Positions 54,436 to 61,931 of a stretch of 64,000 nucleotides of DNA are shown here, in pieces. The notes below the pieces were generated by a model that was not told the origin of the DNA, searched no databases, and saw nothing but the letters and a program-made list of their open reading frames with translations. Made by a program: the position numbers and the translations under genes. Within the stretch, counting starts at the first letter, position 1, and every line of letters starts with the position of its first letter. This DNA is from Leptonema illini DSM 21528 (GTDB taxonomy: Bacteria > Spirochaetota > Leptospiria > Leptospirales > Leptonemataceae). The DNA is taken from positions 3,218,156-3,282,155 of the forward strand of contig NZ_JH597773.1 of assembly GCF_000243335.1 (NCBI RefSeq), read 5' to 3'.

Positions 54436-55298
54436 AATTCGCCTGGATACAGGAGAATCGCTCCGAGTTTTCGGTAAGGAAGATGTGCCGTGTGCTTGAT
54501 GTATCGGAGAGCGGCTTTTATGAATCACAGATTCGACCTCCTTCACAGCGCTCAACAGAAGATGCTCGAATTGTGGAAGCAATCAGAGTGATCGCTGATG
54601 AAACGTTTGGTACCTATGGCAGTCCTCGCGTGACTCCGGAGCTCCATAATACAGGCATGAAAGTTAACCGAAAGCGGGTGGAAAGGCTGATGAGGGAAAA
54701 CGACATTTCTGCAAGAAATCCGAGGGTTTTTCGTGTAAAGACGACGGATTCCAATCATGAATTGCCGGTTTCGCCCGATCTTGTTCAGCGAAACTTTGAG
54801 CCAGGTGCACTTGATCGAATCTGGGTAACTGATATCACCTATATCGAAACAACCGGAGGATTCGCTTACCTGACGACCTTCATGGACCTTGGAAATCGTG
54901 AAATCGTCGGCTGGAAACTTTCTGACAATATGCGATCGGAGTCGATCGTTGCCGCTTTGAGGCAGGCCTTGAATCGAAGGGGGCAGAATACCAAAGGCCT
55001 GATTATACATTCAGATCGTGGGGTACAATATGCATCGAAAGAGTATCGTGATGTATTGAAAGGTAAGAAGATAAGCCAGAGCATGAGTCGCAAAGGGAAC
55101 TGCTGGGACAATGCTGTTCAGGAATCGTTCTTCCATACCTTGAAAACTGAATGTTTATACAGAATCGGGTTTTTTCCGAATTTTGAAGACCTACGAAGAA
55201 TTCTGTTTGACTATATCGAAGTGTTCTACAACCGTAGAAGGAGGCATTCTGCTCTCGGGTACTTAAGCCCGGTAGCTTATGCACAGCAAATTGCATGA
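54432..55298 (+). CDS. IS3-family transposase OrfB (DDE integrase)
   Basis: 288 residues. It begins with the HTH_21-like region (SVRKMCRVLDVSESGFYESQ; FGTYGSPRVTPELH). The rve catalytic core has Asp134 in WVTDITYIET, Asp195 in IIHSDRGVQYAS and Glu231 in DNAVQESFFHTLK, giving the D-D(35)E arrangement expected of IS3. It ends with the usual YNRRRRHSALGYLSP. All catalytic residues are present, so the element is probably active, most likely as the OrfAB fusion. Confidence 0.95.
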   Translation: MKFAWIQENRSEFSVRKMCRVLDVSESGFYESQIRPPSQRSTEDARIVEAIRVIADETFGTYGSPRVTPELHNTGMKVNRKRVERLMRENDISARNPRVFRVKTTDSNHELPVSPDLVQRNFEPGALDRIWVTDITYIETTGGFAYLTTFMDLGNREIVGWKLSDNMRSESIVAALRQALNRRGQNTKGLIIHSDRGVQYASKEYRDVLKGKKISQSMSRKGNCWDNAVQESFFHTLKTECLYRIGFFPNFEDLRRILFDYIEVFYNRRRRHSALGYLSPVAYAQQIA

Positions 55299-55326
55299 TT
55301 CCCTCCGGAATATTGGGGGAAGATCA

Positions 55327-56504
55327 TTATCGTTAGGAGTAATCGTTACCTCTTGAGCCGTACACCAGTTACCGACCGATGGACAATCACCCGGTGTAAA
55401 GGTTAGAAGAGTCGTGCCAATTGTTGCTCGATCTACACCGTCTGTTGTGGGCATGCTGTCGACGGAAACGGGAACGGTTACGATACTGGCTGGGCCTTTC
55501 AGAAGTTGTACCGAGAATCGATTCGCGGCACCAACGCCAGCGCCTTCGTTTACGGTACGCGTCAACGGAAGAACTTGCACAGCCGGCGTATCATTATCCA
55601 GGTTATATGCAGCGACGTCATTCGCAGCTGCGTTGGCCTGATTCGTAAATGGTTGTCTTCCGCTGTAATTGCCATCTGCGCTGCTGCCATTGTTGAAATG
55701 CAAATCATAGTCGATGTCACCATCAATCAGTGGGTCATCGGCACCGGTAAGTAAGACGGGCTGAGGCATCGACCAATTACCGCTGGTGAAAGTTAGTGAC
55801 GGAACTGATACGCTACCCTCAGTTGTATCGGCGCTGCTCACGCCGATCGTTACATCATCCGTCGGGGCTGTTGTGAGGACTACGCTTGCACAGCCCCTTT
55901 TGCCGTCTTCGCTGGTTTCGATCTTTTTATCGGGCCGGGCGTTAATGTTTGAAGTTACAACGATAGATGGGGAATCATTATTGAGGATGACAATGCCCTT
56001 CACTTCACCAACGGTGAAGAGGTTGTAGTCTTGATCTTTGCTCTGTGCAGGTTGAAACTTGATTGAGACGAGAGTGTTAATCCCAACGTCAGTATTTGCA
56101 GTCAGTGAAATAGTCTGTGGCTGGTCCCAGTCCGAAGCAGTGAAGACGACCTGACTCTTATCGATCATGCCCATGCCTTCAGGTGCGACAGAAATTGGAA
56201 TCTTAACATCGTCCGTAGGCTGGCGCGTAAGTTTAATCTTGAAGACCAAGGTCCCGGCACCATTTTCTGGCACCGTATAATTGCATTCGCTATCGTCAGC
56301 ATCATCGTTGCCATCGCCATCAGGCCAGACGACGGCCCCGAGTGGGCCACGATTTACTTCAAAGAATTCCGTGATACCGAAGAGCATCTTATCGGTCAGG
56401 TCCCCGATGGGTCCACAAGAGGAGAGAAAAATAGTGCTGATTAGGGCGATCGGAGTTCCGACCTGCGTCATTTTGCTGAGGAAAAGGCCACGGATCTGTT
56501 TCAT
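55327..56504 (-). pseudogene. Calx-beta/DUF1554 lipoprotein gene, N-terminal part (split by IS)
   Basis: Start at 56504 (MKQIRGLFLSKM): the signal peptide ends in lipobox LSSC, so the original protein was lipid-anchored. About 390 codons with Calx-beta-like repeats (FTASDWDQPQTISLTANTD; FTSGNWSMPQPVLLTGADD) run up to the IS. Joining this part to the C-terminal part, with one copy of the TTA duplication, restores ITPNDNDVADGDINFKVV in frame and gives 1,140 residues. In its present state the frame reads 22 foreign codons into the IS and stops at 55263, so a truncated lipoprotein of 413 residues without DUF1554 may still be made. The signal peptide contains a palindrome copy. Confidence 0.88.
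56449..56464. repeat. GGAACTCC palindrome, copy 8
   Basis: ATCGGAGTTCCGACCT within the lipoprotein signal peptide, read on the minus strand as Q-V-G-T-P-I. It shares 21 of 22 positions, including outside flank, with copy 9. Confidence 0.8.
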
Positions 56505-56678
56505 AGGTACTCTCTGGGAGCAAAAAAAAGAATTCGTGCGCGCTCCCGGATTCTGGGACGGGCAGTTGATGGAAAATCCGCTGAGAAAGGAAAATTTTGA
56601 AGGGAATCCGGACTGTAAGAAAATACAGGGGTGAACGTTACCCGGAAGATCCGGCTTATCGGTCGGCATTCAGCAGAG

Positions 56679-56694
56679 ATCGGAGTTCCGACCT
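56679..56694. repeat. GGAACTCC palindrome, copy 9 (extragenic)
   Basis: Same core and right flank as copy 8, placed in the 220-base gap between the lipoprotein start and the GH18-like gene end. Apart from it I see nothing in that gap. Confidence 0.8.
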
Positions 56695-56724
56695 GCCTCA
56701 GAGCTTTCGATCGCGGAGGGTCGT

Positions 56725-57687
56725 TTAATTGCGGGAATACAGCCTCCAGTGAGCCGTCCCGCGCAAATGGTATCGTTTTGCCAGGAGTTTCATCTCACGC
56801 ACGAGGTGTTCATCCGGAAAGAAGGCGATCTCAGCTTTTCTGTTCTCGACTGCGCCACCCGGACAGCGGGCCACGAGCATCTGGGAGCGGTGCCGGTGAA
56901 CAGTGCCGGAGCGGCATTTCAGGAATTCCTGGAATGATTTCTTATGGAGAGTTCTATAGCGGCCGGTTTGGATTTCCCAGGCATAACCATAGGTCGGAAC
57001 TCCGAGCCAAATTTTGTCTGCCCGGACATGCTTCATCGCCAGCTGAATCGCCGACTCGGCCAGATGGACATCGGTAACGGGGCCGGGTTCCGTAGACGGG
57101 CGGTGATAGTCATACGTCATCAAGACGAATTCATCCGCCAGCGGTCCGATTCGAGAAAGGTCGTGGAACTCTCTCTGAGACGAGGGAAAGTTCCCGGGAA
57201 GCACAGCAAGGGAAAGAGTCTTTTTTCTGGCTGTCATCTCAGGATAGAGCTCCAGCAATAACATCTCAAGATATTCAAGATCCTCACCGCCAAGGTGTTC
57301 AAAATCCAGATGAAGCCCGTCGTAGCTCTCAGCAAGGAACAGCAGCGAGCGAACGGCTGTTTCTCGGTGCCGGGCGGATCTGAGCACACTCTCGCCCGTT
57401 TCCCGGTCCGGAAAGGCTACGAGCGGATAAACACGGGGGCGTTTTCCGGGCCGGCCTATAATGGTCGGAACTCCGACAGACTGGAGAGTACCATCTCGCC
57501 TCATCACAGTGCCAATCATGGCAAGGACGGCAGATTCTTTGATGCCATCCCTGATCGATTGCGAGGACGAAGGCAGATCCTCAAACCCGACATAGTTCCA
57601 GATGTCGGCCTTAAGAGCGACTGGCGTTGCCAGGCTGGAGCTCAACATGATGATCACAAAGCGCATTTGCGCCGACCGAAAGAGCAT
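56725..57687 (-). CDS. GH18-family (chitinase/YaaH-like) exported protein
   Basis: 320 residues from the ATG at 57687; the frame is open for 73 more codons upstream, but that part is antisense to the neighbouring gene, and a signal peptide (MRFVIIMLSSSLATPVALKA) begins seven codons in. The GH18 catalytic motif is YDGLHLDFEHL, with the Asp and Glu of DxxDxE kept, followed by FVLMTYDYH and LGVPTYGYAW, which match spore-germination YaaH-like enzymes that cleave N-acetylglucosamine polymers. The probable target is peptidoglycan or chitin outside the cytoplasm. Two palindrome copies lie in it, one exactly at the LGVPTYGY motif, where VP-YG is naturally conserved. Confidence 0.82.
   Translation of the reverse strand: MLFRSAQMRFVIIMLSSSLATPVALKADIWNYVGFEDLPSSSQSIRDGIKESAVLAMIGTVMRRDGTLQSVGVPTIIGRPGKRPRVYPLVAFPDRETGESVLRSARHRETAVRSLLFLAESYDGLHLDFEHLGGEDLEYLEMLLLELYPEMTARKKTLSLAVLPGNFPSSQREFHDLSRIGPLADEFVLMTYDYHRPSTEPGPVTDVHLAESAIQLAMKHVRADKIWLGVPTYGYAWEIQTGRYRTLHKKSFQEFLKCRSGTVHRHRSQMLVARCPGGAVENRKAEIAFFPDEHLVREMKLLAKRYHLRGTAHWRLYSRN
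56992..57007. repeat. GGAACTCC palindrome, copy 10
   Basis: GGTCGGAACTCCGAGC, one mismatch in the right arm. Minus-strand reading L-G-V-P-T-Y. GH18 proteins often have G-x-P-x-Y-G here, so similarity may partly be coding constraint. Confidence 0.55.
57463..57478. repeat. GGAACTCC palindrome, copy 11
   Basis: GGTCGGAACTCCGACA, read on the minus strand as V-G-V-P-T-I in a loop of the GH18-like protein. Confidence 0.8.
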
Positions 57688-57772
57688 GAGTGATTTCAGG
57701 CATTTTTCTGTCAGGAACAACCTTTTTCGATTTTTTTTGAGTACAATAGGCCGCTCTCCGACCTGAAGCGAT

Positions 57773-58279
57773 ATGCACATATCCCTATTACCCCAGCCAC
57801 CCATCAGCCGGAGTAAGCAGCGCGATGTATTTCGCCTGCAGGCTGCCGGCAAAGTGGACTTCTTCCTTCCTTCTTTTGCAAACGACCAGTTCAACCTTCT
57901 TCGCAATGATCCCGGCAGTTTGAATCTCTTTTTCAGGCTCCTACTCGGTCGCTATCGTAATCGAATCCTCCGACAGTTTTATAGAAACTTGAGCAGCAGT
58001 GACGACAGAATCCGGACACGCTATCAGTTCTCGGGTCTTGCTCTGCGAAGAGTGAGCTTCCCCGTGGAAGAAGAGGTCTGGGTTGAACTGCGATTGCTCT
58101 CGCTTGCCGTCCGGTGTTCAATGAGCCTGATCCTTGTGCAGCTTGTTCAATATGAATACTGTCGTCGATGGAAGTTCGGCCTTCGTAAGTGGGACCCTCA
58201 CATAGCGGGTCAGGTCGGAACTGCGACCTTTCACAGTCTGACAATTTCCTATTCAGAGGGTTGCAGAGGCTTGGACTGA
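57773..58279 (+). CDS. DUF1564-like protein (second copy)
   Basis: 168 residues. The core QFNLLRNDPGSLNLFFRLLL, then ALRRVSFPVEEEVWVELRLLSLAV and RCSMSLILVQLVQYEYC, aligns by pattern with the protein at 32563-33045 (strand, W-containing helix, S-hydrophobic helix). The N-terminal basic part and compact size recall DNA-binding repressors, with no known function. A palindrome copy near the end reads Q-V-G-T-A-T. It is divergent from the GH18-like gene across 85 bases. The 115 bases downstream hold nothing I recognise. Confidence 0.55.
   Translation: MHISLLPQPPISRSKQRDVFRLQAAGKVDFFLPSFANDQFNLLRNDPGSLNLFFRLLLGRYRNRILRQFYRNLSSSDDRIRTRYQFSGLALRRVSFPVEEEVWVELRLLSLAVRCSMSLILVQLVQYEYCRRWKFGLRKWDPHIAGQVGTATFHSLTISYSEGCRGLD
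58213..58228. repeat. GGAACTCC palindrome, copy 12
   Basis: GGTCGGAACTGCGACC; arms paired except one base next to the centre. It lies 17 codons before the end of the DUF1564-like gene. Confidence 0.75.
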
Positions 58280-58394
58280 GAGTATTTTTCTCTGGCAGTC
58301 AGCCCGACGTATTTCCACCATGGTACTCTCGTCCCGGGGGTTCACAGGCACGGGCTCTGTCCTGACGGGATGATATGCTATCGTCGAGGAAGAG

Positions 58395-61300
58395 ATGCCA
58401 GGCATTCGTATTTATTTATCCCATCCGCTTCAGGAGCTGGCAGATCGTTGGATCGCAGATACGAGCGACGATCTGAAAGGGGCCGACTTATTTCATCCGC
58501 TGCGGGTCATCGTCCCGAATCGGAATATGAAGCGCTGGTTGCAGATGTATATGGCCCGAAAGGGAATCGTGGCCGCCCATATCCGATTCCAGTATGTGGA
58601 AGATGGAATTCGGTCCTTGCTGGAAGGGATCGCCGGCGAGTATAACCCACAGGTATTGCGTCCGCTTGATCTTCAGGGAAGAATCCTGCATCTATTGCTG
58701 CAAGATCTGAAGTCTGATTCTCCGCTGTGGCCTCTATTAACACAGAGAGAGTCTCACTCCGCCAGGGAAGGTTCCGGCGAGGAATCGCTGCGGATCTTTC
58801 AGCTTTCTCAGCGAATGACGGATCTATTCACGAACTATGAATACCATCGGGTGGGCACTCTTGAAGATTGGAGGGAAATTGACTCCGATCTTACGCTTGA
58901 TGTGTTTGCAGATAGCAAATTCGATGATTCGCTTGCAGCCGACGGCCTTTTTGAGGAGCAAAGAAAGCTCTATAGAGCGGCTACCGTTGAGTATGGGAAG
59001 GACGAGCAAAAGCTCAATCTTTCTGTACTGCATGCTGATCGTGTACCCGTGTCAGAGTATGCGCGAAGGGTCCTCAAGGGAGATGTTAAGAAAGGAGAGG
59101 CTCCGACGGTCTATCTCTTCGGTCTATCACTTCTTTCGAGGTACCATATTTCTCTGATCCGGCATCTTTCCGATCATTATTCCTTTCGAGCTTATCTTCC
59201 GGATCTGGTTCCAGGGTTATTCAAGAGGTCCGCAAACGAAAATGACGAACAGTGGTCGCCGATAGAATTCACGGCGGAGTTCCGACCTGAAAACGACCTG
59301 TTCGCCGGCTGGAAGAAGTCTTTTGCTGAGCTACTCGGATTGCTTGAAACGGCTTTTCGTGGCCGCATTGAATGGTATGGTCGGAACTCCGACCGTACTT
59401 ATCCTCTGGGCCGCTTTCACGATGCTCTTCTCAAAGGAAGTATACATCCCATCACTGACCGGATCCATATTGGCTGCTGCCCCGGAGAACGACGGGAGGT
59501 TGAGACAGTCTACCAGTGTATTCTACAGGCGATGAGGGATGACCCAACCCTTGAGCTGACAGACATTGCGGTGCTTGTTCCCGACATGGAGCATTATCGT
59601 CCCTATATTCTTGATGTCTTTGAGCGCGATAGAACTGCGACAGATCGTCCGCTTATACCTTACAACCTTTCTGACTACTCGGCTGCCAGAGAAAGTCACT
59701 TTGCAAGCGGTGTACGTGCACTATTCCAGCTGATCAGAGGCGATTTCACCCGAAGTGAGGTATTCGAGCTTCTCTATAATCCGTGCTGCCAGCATGCAAT
59801 AGGAATTGATCGAGAAACAGTGGCCGAATGGCTGCGCCTCTTCGATGATGCTGGTATACGTCGTTTCTTCGATGCCGCTGATCGGAGTGCTCAGGTCGGA
59901 ACTCCGACTGATGGAGAACGATCCGATGCCTTTACATTTCTCAGAGGACTCAGAAGCCTCTATCTCGGAATGTTCCTCGAGCCGGATGATCTCCTGAGTG
60001 ATGGACTCCGCCCTCACTCCCTGTTCCTTGTCGATAGAACTGCCTTACTCAAACTCATCGATTTTGTGCAAAGGCTGTATCAGTGGCAGCAGGAATTGAA
60101 GCGGGAGTTTACAGGCAGAGAGCGTTTTGATAAAACAATGGAGTTCATTGATGGCTTTCTCTCGATTCCGGCATCGAATAATGAAGAACAGGAGGTCCGT
60201 GACCACATGGAGTCGGAACTCCGACTTTATGATCTGAGGCTTTTCAAGGATTTCACACTTCTGGAGCAGGCCATGCTCGCCTCTCTTACAGGCATCGCAG
60301 GTGGTCGTGGTCATTACCTTGCCGGAGGGGTCACCGTCTGCTCCCTTCAACCGATGCGACCGGTTCCATTCAGGCATATATACATCGCCGGCCTGGGTGA
60401 AGGTCAGTTTCCTCCCCGTGAGGATCGTTCTACCCTGAATCTGCTATCACGGGATCCCTCAGTCAGTGCCGGCGGGCTTCCACACAGCAATATAGCGACA
60501 GGAGAAAAGGCCCGGCTGCTTCTCTACGAAACCCTGCTCTCGGCGACCGATCGCATTGTTCTCCTTTATAACGGCCGAGATACGACCCGCGACAGGGAGC
60601 TTTTGCCGTGCTCTCCGCTGAATGAACTGATCTCTTATTTGAAGAAAGCGGATTCCCCCAAAACGGAGGATCTGGTTGAGCGCCTCCCGCTCAAACTTTA
60701 CAGCCGTCAGTACACAGGTCGGAACTCCTACCTGTTCTGCAATCTCTCCCGACCGGATATCCGGCTGCTCAATCTATCCTCCATCAGAACCCCACCTCCC
60801 CCCAGCCCTTCCCTTGCGGCCGGAACGAAGGTCGATCAGCCTCTCGCCACGGATATCCAGATCGCCCATCTGATCTCGTTTCTGCGTCATCCCGTAGAAG
60901 CCGTTATCAAGCGCCAGATGCGTCTCTATGATAGCCGTATCGAAGATGACAGTCTTCATGACGATGAGCCTTTCCATATCACAGATGAAGAGATATGGGG
61001 GATGTCATCGCTTGTGATTGAAAGGGCTCTCATGCTCATGTCGGAGGGGACGTCGAACAGTGCCGGCACCGCGATAAACGATGCGGTTTCCTCCATTCAA
61101 GGGGAGTTTGCCGATCGTCTGCCTGTTCCCCCCTATGATGAAATTGCTCTTAAAAAGTACCGATCGCCTGACTTTATCGAGCTGCTTGAGATGGCGGGCC
61201 CGATCCTCCACAGCCATCCGTTCAGGCGAATCCGACTCGCTGACGAAAGCGCTGTGCAGGTGAACGTGAAGGGACGATCAATCCGTCTGACCGGCGAGAT

Positions 61301-61931
61301 ACCCTTTCTCTCGTATGCGGACGGGCATGCGACGATACTTCATGTGACCGACAGAAATTTCACGAACAGAGTTCTATTTCCTTTGCTGTTTCAACTTCTC
61401 GTACTCGAACGCACTCGGAGCTTCCGCTGGCATTCGTTCACGATCTGCATCATAGCCATAAAGAATGGGAAAACACAGTTATTGCAATACGCGAATAACC
61501 CTGAGCGCACACTCCGGAGCACATATATAGAGGATCTTCTCGATGAGTATCTCGCGGGAGATCTAAATTATCTTCCTCTGCGACTTGACCTCCTGAGCAA
61601 AGACATGTGGAAGTCCGATTTCTTTGACACTGCAGTTGGCGATGCAATCCGACGACGACTCGAAGATGAAGCACTTGAGTCCGAGGTAGATTTCATGGAT
61701 CTTTTACGCGTCATTCCGCCAAAAATCGATGACGACATCCTCTCGCGAATGCGTAAACGCTGGGAGCCGATTGTGACGCTTTCCATTCCTGTCGATGATG
61801 GATCATCACGAAAAGGCAAATCAACTGATAAGACAGCGGAAAAGCAATCCAGAACGCAATCAAAAAAGCAAGCAGAGAAGCGACCAGCGAAATCATCAAA
61901 GAAACAGTCGAAGAAAGGATCTAAGTCATGA
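58395..61931 (+). CDS. recC: exodeoxyribonuclease V subunit gamma
   Basis: 1,178 residues, slightly longer than E. coli RecC (about 1,120). It starts MPGIRIYLSHPLQELADRW and has LFHPLRVIVPNRNMKRWLQMYMA, the RecC-type inactive helicase domains (VTVCSLQPMRPVPFRHIYIAGLGEGQFPPRED; RDRELLPCSPLNELISYL) and the C-terminal nuclease-like fold. It recognises Chi and splits the duplex in RecBCD for break repair and degradation of foreign DNA. The stop overlaps the recB start by four bases. Odd features are five palindrome copies within the gene and a Lys/Ser-rich tail (about the last 45 residues), which may add nonspecific DNA affinity. Confidence 0.93.
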   Translation: MPGIRIYLSHPLQELADRWIADTSDDLKGADLFHPLRVIVPNRNMKRWLQMYMARKGIVAAHIRFQYVEDGIRSLLEGIAGEYNPQVLRPLDLQGRILHLLLQDLKSDSPLWPLLTQRESHSAREGSGEESLRIFQLSQRMTDLFTNYEYHRVGTLEDWREIDSDLTLDVFADSKFDDSLAADGLFEEQRKLYRAATVEYGKDEQKLNLSVLHADRVPVSEYARRVLKGDVKKGEAPTVYLFGLSLLSRYHISLIRHLSDHYSFRAYLPDLVPGLFKRSANENDEQWSPIEFTAEFRPENDLFAGWKKSFAELLGLLETAFRGRIEWYGRNSDRTYPLGRFHDALLKGSIHPITDRIHIGCCPGERREVETVYQCILQAMRDDPTLELTDIAVLVPDMEHYRPYILDVFERDRTATDRPLIPYNLSDYSAARESHFASGVRALFQLIRGDFTRSEVFELLYNPCCQHAIGIDRETVAEWLRLFDDAGIRRFFDAADRSAQVGTPTDGERSDAFTFLRGLRSLYLGMFLEPDDLLSDGLRPHSLFLVDRTALLKLIDFVQRLYQWQQELKREFTGRERFDKTMEFIDGFLSIPASNNEEQEVRDHMESELRLYDLRLFKDFTLLEQAMLASLTGIAGGRGHYLAGGVTVCSLQPMRPVPFRHIYIAGLGEGQFPPREDRSTLNLLSRDPSVSAGGLPHSNIATGEKARLLLYETLLSATDRIVLLYNGRDTTRDRELLPCSPLNELISYLKKADSPKTEDLVERLPLKLYSRQYTGRNSYLFCNLSRPDIRLLNLSSIRTPPPPSPSLAAGTKVDQPLATDIQIAHLISFLRHPVEAVIKRQMRLYDSRIEDDSLHDDEPFHITDEEIWGMSSLVIERALMLMSEGTSNSAGTAINDAVSSIQGEFADRLPVPPYDEIALKKYRSPDFIELLEMAGPILHSHPFRRIRLADESAVQVNVKGRSIRLTGEIPFLSYADGHATILHVTDRNFTNRVLFPLLFQLLVLERTRSFRWHSFTICIIAIKNGKTQLLQYANNPERTLRSTYIEDLLDEYLAGDLNYLPLRLDLLSKDMWKSDFFDTAVGDAIRRRLEDEALESEVDFMDLLRVIPPKIDDDILSRMRKRWEPIVTLSIPVDDGSSRKGKSTDKTAEKQSRTQSKKQAEKRPAKSSKKQSKKGSKS
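59272..59288. repeat. GGAACTCC palindrome, copy 13
   Basis: CGGCGGAGTTCCGACCT, left arm one base off. In recC it is read A-E-F-R-P-E. Confidence 0.7.
59379..59394. repeat. GGAACTCC palindrome, copy 14
   Basis: Exact unit in recC, read G-R-N-S-D-R, the third possible frame. Confidence 0.9.
59894..59909. repeat. GGAACTCC palindrome, copy 15
   Basis: GGTCGGAACTCCGACT in recC, read Q-V-G-T-P-T. Confidence 0.85.
60211..60226. repeat. GGAACTCC palindrome, copy 16
   Basis: AGTCGGAACTCCGACT in recC, read E-S-E-L-R-L. Both outermost bases differ from the common form but still pair (A with T), a compensated change. Confidence 0.85.
60718..60733. repeat. GGAACTCC palindrome, copy 17
   Basis: GGTCGGAACTCCTACC in recC, read G-R-N-S-Y-L; one mismatch in the right arm. 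Confidence 0.75.

Larger units (their letters stand above)
54100..55326 (+). mobile_element. IS3-family insertion sequence (1,227 bp)
   Basis: Complete element. Terminal inverted repeats begin with a perfect TGATCTTCCCCC at both ends and continue imperfectly through TTCC-GGA. It is flanked by a 3-bp direct repeat TTA (54097-54099 and 55327-55329), a target duplication size normal for IS3. It carries orfA and orfB in the -1 relation. Its insertion splits the Calx-beta/DUF1554 gene in antisense orientation. Intact ends, open frames and an exact duplication suggest a recent event. Confidence 0.95.

Noticed and set aside
57688-57906. N-terminal extension of the GH18-like protein by 73 residues
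   Set aside because: It would place basic, antisense-like sequence before a clear signal peptide and overlap the divergent DUF1564-like gene.
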